Positions 13,088-23,337 of a stretch of DNA of 64,000 nt are shown here, piece after piece. Made by a program: the position numbers and the translations under genes. The notes under the pieces were generated by a model. It searched no databases and was not told the DNA's origin. It saw only the letters and a list, made by a program, of their open reading frames with translations. Source of the stretch: Lantana camara. Lineage: Eukaryota; Streptophyta; Magnoliopsida; Lamiales; Verbenaceae. The stretch spans positions 102,706,001 through 102,770,000 of the forward strand of contig CM074858.1 in NCBI GenBank assembly GCA_037501455.1, in the 5' to 3' direction. Position 1 is the stretch's first letter. Every line of letters starts with the position of its first letter.

Positions 13088-13377
13088 GGGGGAATGTTTG
13101 AAAACTCCCCATGGGTTTGAAAACTCCCTTTTAGCTCCCCATTTTCAAATACATCATTTGGGGTTTTAGATACGCGATTCTGGTATTTAGATACGCGATT
13201 TTGCGATTTAGATACGCGATTCTGGGATTTAGATACGTGATTTTTTCCTTGTATTTGAAATACATCATTTGGGGTTTTAGATACGCGATTCTTGAGTTTT
13301 AATACATCATTTTTGAAAATGGGGAGCAAAAAGGAATTTGACTTATCATTTGGGGAGTTTTCGGGAATTCCCCGTAT
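13088..13377. mobile_element. Mutator-type MITE, copy 1
   Basis: About 290 bp ending in inverted GGGGAAT...GAAAACTCCCC / GGGGAGTTTTC...ATTCCCC. The body has repeated units around GATACGCGATT (four or five copies) and ACATCATTTGGGGTTTTAGATAC. A second copy in reverse orientation lies at 22826-23092. Flanks CTTTAAGTT (13079-13087) and CTTTAATTT (13378-13386) match at 8 of 9 positions, the duplication length expected for Mutator-like elements. Confidence 0.75.
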
Positions 13378-14272
13378 CTTTAATTTTCTTTTCTGACAAT
13401 AATTATTCTATCATAATATAATATGCACTTAAGAATTAATTTATCAAGCTGTGGAAAAACTATTATAATTATCTAGTCTAAACTTGTGTGCTACCAATAT
13501 TTTAATTAGTAGGAAATTAAGATAAATGTTCCAATTAATTTTTTGGGGTATTCTACTGAAATCGATAAGAAGGGGCCGGCGAAAAAAATGATATATACTT
13601 GTGTGGTTGCTAATAGATGTGAAGTGCATTTGTGGGATAACGTGCAAATATATGGATATGGATACAATCATACAAACACAATAAATTTTTTTAAAATTTT
13701 TTTACGTGAGTGGTATTAGATACAATTTCGAACATGAATATGAATGCGACACGATATAGTAAAATAATATTTTAAAAAATATCCTTAACAAGAGGGAATG
13801 ACAAAGGAATATATATATTTTTGGTAAATTATACTTAGATTCCCTATTAGATATATTATGCATAGGTCCCTTAGTTTTAAGATTTGGTGGAGCTTATGGT
13901 TTCATAACCAAATCGAGAGACCGTAATAGTCTTCTTGTTGATTTTAGATCGACCATTTTGACGAGTACCAATACTAATGCTAATACTAATATCAAAATTT
14001 CAATTTAAATAACATTTAAATCCTATCAAAAACTAACAGAGCAGCTTCGTTTGTAATCAATTAGCAAACCATGAGGGATGAAAGTGCAATTTTTTTAAAT
14101 AAGAGAGATCCATATACATTCATTTCTAACCACAGGGGGTGTAGATGTAATATACCTTACTTTTTTGCTTTATTACAAACTCAGAAGATTTCCATCCAAA
14201 CTAAGAGTAAAGAATCCATCATTCTTCCCAAGAAACGAAACCTAAGAAGCCCCGTGTTTGGAACAGCTAGTA
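13378..14272. other. AT-rich intergenic DNA and 3' flank of the first TAXI-like gene
   Basis: No gene is seen. A minus-strand AATAAA at 14169-14174 is a suitable poly(A) signal about 100 bases after the stop codon of the upstream gene. 14242-14286 holds a displaced second copy of that gene's 3' coding end. Confidence 0.5.
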
Positions 14273-15746
14273 TCATGCAACTGAAGTGATGAGCTTGGAA
14301 CAGCTAGTGCCCTGCAACAGAAGCGAATAGCTAAATCCAAGACTTAGAGAAACCACATCAAACTGAAGTAGATAGTTCTCCAATTGATACCCTCCCACGA
14401 CAATCGAGGTCGTCGGGCCGGTCAGATTAATCCCTCCCTCGACGAATGCGAGACACATAACGTTATTATTAACGGCCACCATCGAATTCGAGCCGAAAAA
14501 CCTCCAAACAACGTCGTCGCTCTGGAGAACAAAATCAATAGCCGGAACTCGAGGCCCCCTCTTCGAGCCAACACTAATAGTCTTCGAATCGAAGCAAGCC
14601 CCAAAGGGAGCCACGGATGCCACTCTTTTGATCCCCATAGATTTCGCAGCCCTCACAAACTCATTGATCAAAACTCTATATATTGATCTGTGAAGGGTAC
14701 TGTAGGACCGAACCGTTCTTATGCTAGTGCCACCGGCTCCGGTCCTCTTGTCGATGGCGAGTAAGGTTTTGTTGAGCTTGAGAGCTCTGCCACCTACTTT
14801 AATGGACCTGACATCGATGAAGTACTCAGCACTTAGATCTCCTATCACCTCGTTGCCAGATGTGGACACTGGATTCGAGATCAATGGTGTGATTTGTAGC
14901 GAAGACGTGACGATCTTTCGAAACTGGTCGTTGTAAGTCGCCTTACCTAAGATCATAAGTCCGAATTCCTTTGAAGATGGAATGCATAGCGTGAATTCTT
15001 GGGGAATCTTGAAATTTGAAGCGATTTGTGCTGGCAGTGAAAGTTTGGTCTTTCCGAGGCCAATGACCCCTGCAGTTTTATTAGATAGGCCTTCTCTTAA
15101 AACGGGATCTGAATACTGGAAGGGAAAGTTGTTGATCCTGTATTGAGCCTGACTCAGGAAAAATAGGTAGAGTGTATCTTGTCCGAGACCGCTGTAACCC
15201 TGAGTTCAGGCGCCACTCCAGAATTATTAATTAATGAGGTCAAAAATATTTAAAGATTAATATGAAAAATGTATACGTACATATAACCAATATTTTTATA
15301 ATGTGGGGTCAATTGATCCCACGTGTAAAAGGGTGTGAAGTCGCCCTTGCCTGAGTGCCGGTGAAGGGGTTGAGGGCGTAGTCTGCGCATGTGTTGTTTG
15401 TGCATCCGGGGACCGGTGGGGACTGGAAGCAGAATACACAACCGGGGTCATCGACGAGCTTACATTGTCGGGACCCACATTGAATCGGGCGATAAGTGGA
15501 GGCGGCCGCGAAGTAATTCCTAGAGTTGAACCAGAGGAATTCGCCGCCAAGATCGATGACCACGTTGAGTCTGACGCTTTTGGCACCCATTCGGATGGTC
15601 ACGTAGTATTGGTTACTCGGGACATCTTTCGTGATGAGAAAAGTGAAGGCTTTGGGTCTTGGAGGGCTTTGAGCATTTGAAATGGTGGATAAGGATAACA
15701 CAAACAAGGAGAGGAGGAAGATTGAAAGAGTGGAAAGATGTGCCAT
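14273..15746 (-). CDS. TAXI/EDGP-type secreted pseudo-aspartic proteinase, paralog 1 (two exons)
   Basis: Predicted 440-residue protein of the plant xylanase-inhibitor (TAXI)/extracellular dermal glycoprotein family. These are secreted proteins with an aspartic-protease fold but normally no activity. Exon 1 is 15746-15351 (132 codons) and exon 2 is 15199-14273, both in phase 0. The intron 15200-15350 has a GC donor (CAG|GCAAGG) and an AG acceptor. The start ATG gives a signal peptide of about 26 residues (MAHLSTLSIFLLSLF...). The first active-site Asp is kept in VIDLGG (Asp65). The second-site region reads GAGGTS and lacks a DTG/DSG triad, so proteolysis is unlikely. Paralogs at 29918 and 33027 have no intron here. 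The C terminus is altered by a short duplication. Without splicing it would be read as two broken frames, but no other lesion is seen and the spliced length matches the paralogs (438, 433). Confidence 0.8.
15200..15350 (-). other. GC-AG intron unique to TAXI-like paralog 1
   Basis: 151 bp, AT-rich, splitting the codons for Thr-Gln and Gly-Tyr in a stretch that is continuous coding sequence in both paralogs. The donor CAG|GCAAGG fits the strict consensus known for GC introns; the acceptor is ACTCAG|GG. ACTCAG occurs at the exon-1 end (15351-15356) and again at the intron end (15200-15205), as a target duplication would. The ends just inside are imperfect inverted repeats, about 10 of 15 matching (GCAAGGGCGACTTCA against TCAGGCGCCACTCCA). 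Confidence 0.7.
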
Positions 15747-15786
15747 TTTGGGAGGATTGGTACTGCAGCTATCGATCTTGGGGTAC

Positions 15787-15797
15787 ATATTTATAAT
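15787..15797 (-). promoter_or_regulatory. TATA box of TAXI-like paralog 1
   Basis: Minus-strand ATTATAAATAT, about 45 bases upstream of the start codon. The two paralogs have TATA-like sequences at a comparable distance. Confidence 0.55.
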
Positions 15798-15857
15798 GTT
15801 AATATTATTGGCAATAAAACGGAGATTAGACAATATTGAAAACACCAAAGTTAAGTT

Positions 15858-15898
15858 GACTTCACATGGAGATGCAAGCATGCCAGCAAATGAGGCTT
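15858..15898 (-). promoter_or_regulatory. Conserved upstream block, paralog 1
   Basis: Plus-strand text GTTGACTTCACATGGAGATG followed by CAAGCATGCCAGCAAATGA. The same arrangement (TTGACTT, spacer, GATGCATGCCAGCAAA) occurs upstream of the other two paralogs at 31328-31370 and 34441-34480. It contains a W-box-like TTGAC and an RY-like CATGC. It lies about 110-150 bases upstream of the ATG. Confidence 0.55.
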
Positions 15899-16720
15899 GT
15901 CTTTTACATCTCACTGTCTGTTATAAGTAAAATACTCCCAATATGGGAATATTTTGTCACCCACACATTAATTATGCAACTCCAACTTTGAGATTGAAAG
16001 ATGGGATTGGAATGGTTGCAGTACAAGTACAATAATGTTTTTTAGTAACATTTTTTTTTTCTCTTGCCAATCTATATGGATGGAATCGGTTGAATCATGA
16101 AAATATAAAATTCTCTCTACCGACAATAACTGTATATCTAGCGATTCAAACACAAAACCTCTAATTAAATTAGCATAGTGGTGAACTGCTAAACTATATC
16201 ATTTGGTGATTTTAGTAACAATTAATATCCCCTCAATTATGTAAAATACATTATTAGTTAAAAAATATAAACATTATTGGTTAAGAAATTATAAAAATAT
16301 ATGGTTTCATAAGTTTCTCTTGCTAAATATATTTATATAGAATTTTGAGTGGCAATTTTATTGAAGTGATATTCTTTTTTTTGGTGATATTCAAGTAGGT
16401 GTTAGTGTATTAATTTGGATAAAGAAATTAAAAAAGACACTGATATTATTATATTATTGTAAAGTGTCTTAAATCTTAATTTACGTAGACTTTTCATCAA
16501 TAATTAATTTATCGTACTAATATGAACAAGTATTAATTTATCGAGCTGGTGATGTGTTTAGTTTAATCAAGAGATTATTATATTGTTCATTATAGATATA
16601 TCCTAGCTCCTTGTGTACGTACATTAATATTTCACTAGCGTTTGATGCATTGATGCTTTCCGTGGCTTCTATAAAATACTAAAAAAAAAATTGAATTAAT
16701 TATTTAATTTAAAATCAACC
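15899..16720. other. AT-rich upstream flank of TAXI-like paralog 1
   Basis: No gene is seen. Scattered short similarity to the region upstream of paralog 2 (around 32430-32600) suggests it belonged to the duplicated unit. The sequence ends in CAACC at the border of a retroelement. Confidence 0.4.
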
Positions 16721-17298
16721 TGACGTGGCTCGTACCCGCTGCTCTGTTGGACCAATCACCACAAGCCACCTGTCCGATCGAAGACTTCCCTTCGACCATC
16801 AGGTCGGCCTCCCAGTTACAGCCCATAATTTACTGTCTTGGTCTTCGACCCAGGGTCAGACTTTCAGATCAGTTCCTTCGACCCCAATCTCTCGACCTAC
16901 CAACGAACCGGTCCACTAACCAATTCACGATTGAGTGGCCGACCACGCATTAAATGCAAGGCAATAGTGGGGCACCTGTCAGTTCCCCGCGCCGACACGT
17001 CGAGACGGTTATTTCTCTTTCTCCACCGTATATATATCACCCCTCATTTATTGCACGGTAAGTTTTTTACCTACCTCATTTTACCGCTCAATCATTCGAC
17101 CATCCTCATCGAACCTGACTTGAGCGTCGGAGTGCCAACCCGGGTCACACCCCAACCTTCCCCGAGTTGGCCTTGAGCTCATGTTTGATTCGACCTGTGC
17201 AGATTTCGAGCAGTCAAGCGGCGATTCCCTACTCAACAAATAGAGTGTTCGTGGTCTGATTTCCCGATCGAAGACAAGGCGGAGACTTGGCTCAATCA
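16721..17298 (-). repeat. Left (3') LTR of gypsy-like element
   Basis: 578 bp; pairs with 21831-22409. Contains TATATATATCACCCC near the centre, a likely promoter or poly(A) region, and ends next to the polypurine tract. Confidence 0.85.
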
Positions 17299-17300
17299 TT

Positions 17301-17576
17301 TTACCCCCTGTTTTTCACCTCGATCTCCTCTTCGATAGCCCTCGCGACCCTTTCCTCAGCAGTTTTCAGCTTTTTCTCAATGTCAAATAGTTTCTCGATG
17401 GCGTCCAGGAGATTCTTGTCGAGCTGGTCCTTGTCCTTGTTGGCCTCCGCCAATTTCTTATCCTTCTCCTCCAGCTCGAGCCTCATGCGTTCGACCTGCT
17501 GCTCGGCCCTGGTCCTCATTTGCCGATGGACCCAACCCCTTCGAGCCACCTGGAAGAAATCTTGGTCCATCTGCAA
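17301..17576 (-). pseudogene. C-terminal coiled-coil piece of the element's gag-like protein
   Basis: The minus-strand frame starts after a splice-like TTTTTTATTGCAG|ATG. It encodes about 90 residues rich in Glu, Lys and Ala with heptad spacing (ERMRLELEEKDKKLAEANKD and similar), so a coiled coil. It ends just before the polypurine tract. It is separated from the rest of the gene (19591-21486) by the inserted solo LTR. Confidence 0.55.
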
Positions 17577-17646
17577 TAAAAAATTCGACCGTCAGGATTC
17601 GAGCAACCACATAGCAAAATACGAGAGGAAAATCAAAAGTAAACTT

Positions 17647-19587
17647 TGTTAGGAATAGTGCCCTAGAAAGCCGATTGTATATCCGCTTTGTGCTTTTCCT
17701 TATTGTAATCACAGACAATCTTTGAATGAAATAACGAATTGAGGCAACACTTCTTTATATGCTCTTGTTTGGTATGCGTTTACATTAGCTGTGCATGTAT
17801 GAGAACTCCCCTAATCCTGATGACTTTAGGACTCTACCATTTAGTGAAATGGTTCATGAAACGAGCCCTATATCACATAAGTCATGATTAGTAAAATACT
17901 CCAAGCCGATGAGTCCTACAGACAGTGGGAGTGTCAACCTGACTCCTCTAAGGCTTGCTTGTGGGATCACGCCCTTAAGAAGGACCACCTTGTTTCATGG
18001 AGGTGCAAAGTGTATAGTTGATACGTGCGTGATACATGAGGGTGCTTACTTTAATAAGTAAGTTTACTGAGGTGCCCCGTGTGAGAACATTCCTAAATGG
18101 GAAAGGAAGTTTCTATTTCAGGAAATGGAAACTTCCAGATTAGGAAATATCTCACGAGTCATTGATGTGATTAATTGATCCTTAGACTTGAGGTTCCTTG
18201 TCACTTTATGAGTTAACTCTGTAGTCTTAGGTATAAGCTTTAAAGGGTGTCGCCTTAGACAACTGATTCAAGGCTTATGCTGGGGCTGCACAAGTGATTC
18301 ATGAAAGTGAATGAGAACCAAGAAAGGACCTACACTTGCATTTGCAAGGTGATCTCTTATTGTGTAAGTCATTCATATGCCATATGGAGTCCTTGGCCAA
18401 GGCAGTAGATCAAGACATCAAGAAAAGTGTTTCTTGGATTGAGATCAAATGGATATGAAATGCACTTAGCTTTAAGACCAGATTATTAGGGTTCTGATTA
18501 TTCCCTTGCCCTAGATCTTGGTTGAGAGATAGTAAGTAGGAGGATTGTATCTCACATGAATCAATGACTTAAAGGTTCTGTCGAATCCGAACATTCCAAT
18601 TCAGCTAGGGGTTAAACACCTGTTGCTAGACTATGGTCGTTTAATCTGTGGACTGATTAATTAATTAGTGAATTAATTAATTAGGGTCACTGCTAATTGA
18701 ATTGAGAACCTAGAGGGTCACACACAACAACTTGGTTACATGAGTTGAGGCTTTAAAATGATTAAACGAGTTAATCGAGCCTAGAGGGTTCCACACGTGT
18801 GAAACCACACGTGTGGGTCACGTGACTGGACACGTGTCATTGTGACACGTGTGCCACACGTAATTGTTTAATAATATATTAAATAATTAATTTGTTAATT
18901 ATTTAATAGACTTTGGTTTAATTTTGAATTAAAAATAAAGTCTTATTTTGGAGAAAAATAATCTAGTTAATTAATTATGAATTAATTAATTAGATAAAAT
19001 AAGTTATTTATTTTAAATAAATAATGTATAAAATAATCCAAAATAGTTTGGATATTTTTAGCTCTCTTGAAAGTTGATTTGAATTAGAATTCAAAGTCAA
19101 AGTCAAAATTACTTGATGATCAAGTAATAGGAGAGAGGGACCAAATCCTTAGTCCATAAGGACTAGGTTCGGCCGCCCCTCCCCTTTCCTATATATAGGG
19201 GAGCTCATGCTCCCCTTTAGAGCTAATTGGCAATTCTTTTGGTTCATGTGTTGAACACCTTCCTTTCTCCAAGATTAAATTAAACCCTAGGTTAAGCCTA
19301 AACACTAACTAGAGAACTAGCATCCTTACTAGTTAGATTGTGATCAAGTTGGTGGACTTTCTCTAGAGACTTCATGTTAGAAGTTTGAAGATTCGAGCTT
19401 TACCAAGGAGAGGGGATCAAGCCGCGAGAAGAGCGTTCTTGGGTGGCTTGAAACGCTTCAAGAAAGAACAAAAGAAAAGTAAGTTTTCTATCTTTACGAA
19501 TTTGGTTACACGATTGCGAGTTCAAGATCCTTTTGTTGGGAAAATTTTTTTTAAATTCCGCTGCTTTCTGATTCGTGTTTTCCAACA
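17647..19587 (+). mobile_element. Solo LTR (1941 bp) of the LARD-like family, AACTT target duplication
   Basis: Starts TGTTAGGAATAGTGCCCTAG and ends TTTTCCAACA, matching the minus-strand LTR at 5429-7709. AACTT flanks both sides (17642-17646 and 19588-19592). It is inserted in the transcribed interior of the gypsy-like element and opposite to it in orientation. No internal region remains. Confidence 0.9.
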
Positions 19588-19590
19588 AAC

Positions 19591-21091
19591 TTACGGCGAA
19601 GTATTTATGGACCCAGGACGCCTCGATCTCATCGTCCGCGAGGGCCCACCTCTCCTTGTGGTCGACCACCATCTGGATCGAGCTATACAAGGCCCCGAGC
19701 GGCCGTTCGTGAAGTGAGGCTCTTGGAGCAAGAGGTAGTCGAAAAAGCGCCGCATGTCCTCCTCGCTAGGCTTCCAAGGGACCGTGGTCGCTAGTCGAGC
19801 ACCTTGGGGGGGCTTCTGCACCCCAGCCAAGATGCTGGCCACATTCCGAGGCACGATCGCCCCGCGACCCTGATTGGGTGGAGTGGAGAAGTCGCCAGCT
19901 TGGACCTCGACGATGGGTCCGGCCGATGAGGGCATGGGGAGCATGGGGATCTTCTCTCGACCTTTCCCCCTCTGCTTATCTGCTTCGACCGCAGATTTGG
20001 AGGCATGACGGTGTGTCTTCTGTTTCTTGGATTGGGGGGCTTCAACCTCGTCAACCCCCACCGGAGCATTCCCCCGCTTCTCGGGGGCATCAGCTGTCCT
20101 CATTCCGAGGACTTTTGGTAATGCCCCGACCGTGGCGTTGTGCGCAGCAGTGACCTCCGCTTCTGCCCCGACTGTGCGCAGCAGTGACCTCTCGGCCACT
20201 TTCTTCAGCTCGGCCATCTCCTTCCTCCTGGCTGCGAGTGAGGCCGACATGATATATCACTCTGCAAAAGAAGGGAAAATCGATCACATACTTGGACAAA
20301 AAAAAGGAGAGACAAGAAACAAACTACAGATCAAATTAAGCTAATGCTTCGAGGGATTCACTCAATATACCCGGGTCGAAGTATTTACGGACCCCTGGTG
20401 CGAGCCCCAGCTCGATCAACATTTGTGGGGCGATCATATCTTTTGACTCCACACTTCCTAAATCTCTCAGGGCCGTCATCAATGTATTTGGCCAACCCGA
20501 ATGCCCTCTCGGAAGATCTGCTCGAGGGACCCAGCTCCATCCCGGATACTTCAGACCGGGCCACCCCTTCTCACACTCGATGAAAACAAATCTCTGCTTC
20601 CATCCCACGCCGTTCGAGCTGGTTGGCGACCTTATCACTCGATAATTATTCTTCGACTGGAGCTGGATATATCCTGGCCCCGGCGCCGAGGTCTCGGTCG
20701 TTAATGAGGCTTGGAAGATTTTGGAAAGGCAGTAGATGTTGGTTTTCATCCCCAAGCATCTCAGTAGAGCCCTCAACCCATTTACCATGGCGTATGAGTT
20801 AGGCATCAATTGTAAAGGGCTGATCCTCAAAACATTGAAGAACTCGAGCAGCTCCTCGAAAATGGGCACCCTAAACCTGTTCTCGACCGCCAAGTAGTTG
20901 ATCGCGATGTAATTCTTGGGCGGGTTGGTCATTCTATCCCCGACCTTGGGCTTTATCACTCGATAGCCCCCAAACTCTGGTGCACCGCCAAATAACCACT
21001 GTTGAACCTCCCCAAATTTCTCATCCGTTATACCGGGAGTTATGGCTGGGGATCCTTCACTAATCGACCCTCTGGTTCGATATTCTCCATC

Positions 21092-21123
<32 letters not shown>

Positions 21124-21486
21124 ACCTCGACCTGAGGTCGATGTCTCTTCTCCGGAAACGTGAGGCACGACAACCTCTTCCAATTCTGCCTCCGATAGCG
21201 GGTCGGACACCCCCACCACATCGACATCTTCGTCCCTTCCTTGGGGGTTTGTCGACTTCGTATCTATGGAAACTCCGGAGTCCGTTGAATCTGAACTCAA
21301 GTTGGACCTCGAACTCGACTCCACACTTGCGGTTGCCACCTCCATCCCCTTTGGCCCGATCTCACCTCGATTTGTTGACATCCTACAATAACAAGAAAAA
21401 CATGTTTTCACTCTTGAAGGGTCAGATTCGAACAAATCGAGAGAGAGGAAGCCTTCGAAGAGGGAAGTGGTAAACCTCTCCCTCAA
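19591..21486 (-). pseudogene. Gag-like 'putative gypsy-type transposon' gene, broken
   Basis: Reading minus from 21486, an acidic N-terminal part (to about 21040, with a run of 12 Glu near 21095) joins, after a frameshift near 21045, a conserved globular part. That part runs from GITDEKFGEVQQWLFGGAP through RFRVPIFEELLEFFNVL and LQLMPNSYAMVNGL, then a Trp-Lys-Gln-Arg-Phe block, to 20336. This resembles the plant 'putative gypsy type transposon' (Transposase_28) family. A further frame (20250-19591) carries a basic nuclear-signal-like segment (SKKQKTHRHASK). Probable introns separate the pieces. The frameshift and the inserted LTR make it non-functional as it stands. Confidence 0.6.
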
Positions 21487-21830
21487 AGCAATCGAGAAAA
21501 ATAAAAAGAAACGTGCAAGAGAACCAAATCGAGCTAAGAGTCGAAACGATACCTTTTGTGTTTAGAAAGGTTTGGAGATTGCTTCCTTCGGAACGAACGA
21601 CCGAAAATCGATGCACAAAAGTACTTGATCGACCTGCTACAACTCGGAGCTTCTTTTCAGATTTCTCTCGCAAAAGTAACAAATGGAGTTAAAGAGGGAA
21701 CTATTTATAGGAGTGAATTTGACGGGAATCGAGAAGGTGAAACGTCGCCATGATTACAGCGGGTCCCACCCTTGGGAGTTGAAACGCCACTGCCACGTCA
21801 GCCCTAGCAGATGACGTTTCGGGGGGCTTA

Positions 21831-22409
21831 TGACGTGGCTCGTACCCGCTGCTCTGTTGGACCAATCACCGCACGCCACCTGTCCGATCGAAGACTTCCC
21901 TTCGACCATCAGGTCGGCCTCCCAGTTACAGCCCATAATTTACTGCCTTGGTCTTCGACCCAGGGTCAGACTTTCAGATCAGTTCCTTAGACCCCAATCC
22001 CTCGACTTACCAATGCACCGGTCCACTAACCAATTCACAATTGAGTAGCCGACCACGCATTAAATGCAAGGCAATAATGGGGCACCTGTCAGCTCCCCGC
22101 GCCGACACGTTGAGGCGGTTATTTCTCTTTCTCCACCGTATATATATCACCCCCTCATTTATTGCACAATAAGTTTTTTACCTACCTCATTTTACCACTC
22201 AATCATTCGACCATCCTCATCGAACCTGACTTGAGCGTCGGAGTGCCAACCCGGGTCACACCCCAACCTTCTCCGAGTTGGCCTTGAGCTCATGTTTGAT
22301 TCGACCTGTGCAGATTTCGAACAGTCAGGCCACGATTCCCTACTCAACAAATAGAGTGTTCGTGGTCTGATTTCCCGATCGAAGACAAGGCAGAGATTTG
22401 GCTCGATCA
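21831..22409 (-). repeat. Right (5') LTR of gypsy-like element
   Basis: 579 bp; colinear with 16721-17298, with one small indel near 22152 and about two dozen substitutions counted by eye. Confidence 0.85.
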
Positions 22410-22643
22410 GAACCAATATTAAGTTAGAATTTTCTAAAAGGCCAGGGACAAAATAATTGCAAAATGTAGGTGCCTTTCGCTTTCCACTTTGGAGGCCAGC
22501 TTTTTTTTTTTTTTTTAAATCGATCTTTTAATAAAAAAAAAAACATTTGTCGCATTAATAATTTATAATTGCAATCATTATTATTGAGTATGTCACCTTG
22601 TTTCCTCTATTGTGATGCCAAATTGCTTTGAGACCCACTCTTA
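22410..22643. other. Intergenic DNA with similarity to 32430-32530
   Basis: No gene. The stretch GACAAAATAATTGCAAAATGTAGG resembles AAAAATATTTGCAAAAATGTAGG near 32487, consistent with the flank of a duplicated TAXI-like unit. Contains poly(T) and poly(A) runs at 22502-22555. Confidence 0.4.
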
Positions 22644-22825
22644 CGGCATGATTGGTATGCATGAATGGAATGAGGTAGGAAAGGAATGAACTTTGTAATG
22701 GAATGAACAAAGGAATGGAATGACTTTATTATGGCATTGCTATTGGTACGCCAAGTAATAAAGTTAGGAATAAAATAAAAATTTTAAACTTATTTCATTA
22801 ATAATAATAATAAAAGTATATAATT

Positions 22826-23092
22826 CGGGGAATTTGAGAAAACTCCCCAATTGATAAGTCAAATTTCTTTTAGCTCCCTATTTTCAAAAATGATGTATTA
22901 AAACTCAAGAATCGTGTATCTAAAACCCCAAATGATGTATTGGAAATATAAGGAAAAAAATCATGTATCTAAATCCCAGAATCGTGTATATAAATCCCAG
23001 AATCGTGTATCTAAAACCCCAAATGATGTATTTAAAAATGGGGAGCAAACTCAAAATTTTTCAACCCATGGGGAGTTTTCTCAAAACCCCCA
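22826..23092. mobile_element. Mutator-type MITE, copy 2
   Basis: 267 bp, inverted relative to 13088-13377. Terminal inverted repeats are about 22 bp (CGGGGAATTTGAGAAAACTC / GGGGGTTTTGAGAAAACTC). A perfect 9-bp duplication TATATAATT lies at 22817-22825 and 23093-23101. The interior repeats AGAATCGTGTATCTAAA. Confidence 0.85.
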
Positions 23093-23258
23093 TATATAAT
23101 TACAAATATTTTTATATTAAATATATATTTTAAATTTTTTATTTTGAGTAACTATATATTTTCATATATAAATGTATTATTACTATTTTATATCGAACGT
23201 GTTATATATATGACATTTACTATGTGTACTATATATATGTGAGTGCGAGGGTGAGTTT

Positions 23259-23295
<37 letters not shown>

Positions 23296-23337
23296 TATTT
23301 TTTTTATTCATGCATAGATTATGTATTAATTATTTAT

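Larger units (their letters stand above)
16721..22409 (-). mobile_element. Gypsy-like non-autonomous LTR element encoding a gag-like protein, interrupted by a solo LTR
   Basis: Two LTRs of 578 and 579 bp (16721-17298 and 21831-22409) share ends TGACGTGGCT...GATCA on the plus strand and differ at about two dozen sites by eye. The flanks CAACC and GAACC match at 4 of 5. On the minus strand AAAAACAGGGGGTAAAA precedes the left LTR and is a good polypurine tract, so transcription is leftward. No standard tRNA primer site is obvious next to the right LTR. The interior encodes only a gag-like 'putative plant transposon' protein; no polymerase or integrase is seen. A solo LTR of another family sits at 17647-19587. 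A third LTR copy, solo, is at 54007-54585. Confidence 0.8.

Noticed and set aside
13081..13329. 82-codon frame with repeated NRVSKSQ
   Set aside because: Translation of the internal repeats of a MITE; its second copy gives the same pattern.
14273..15746. First reading of the gene as a pseudogene split into two frames
   Set aside because: Joining across a GC-AG intron gives a continuous 440-codon frame that matches the paralogs, so splicing explains it better than disruption.
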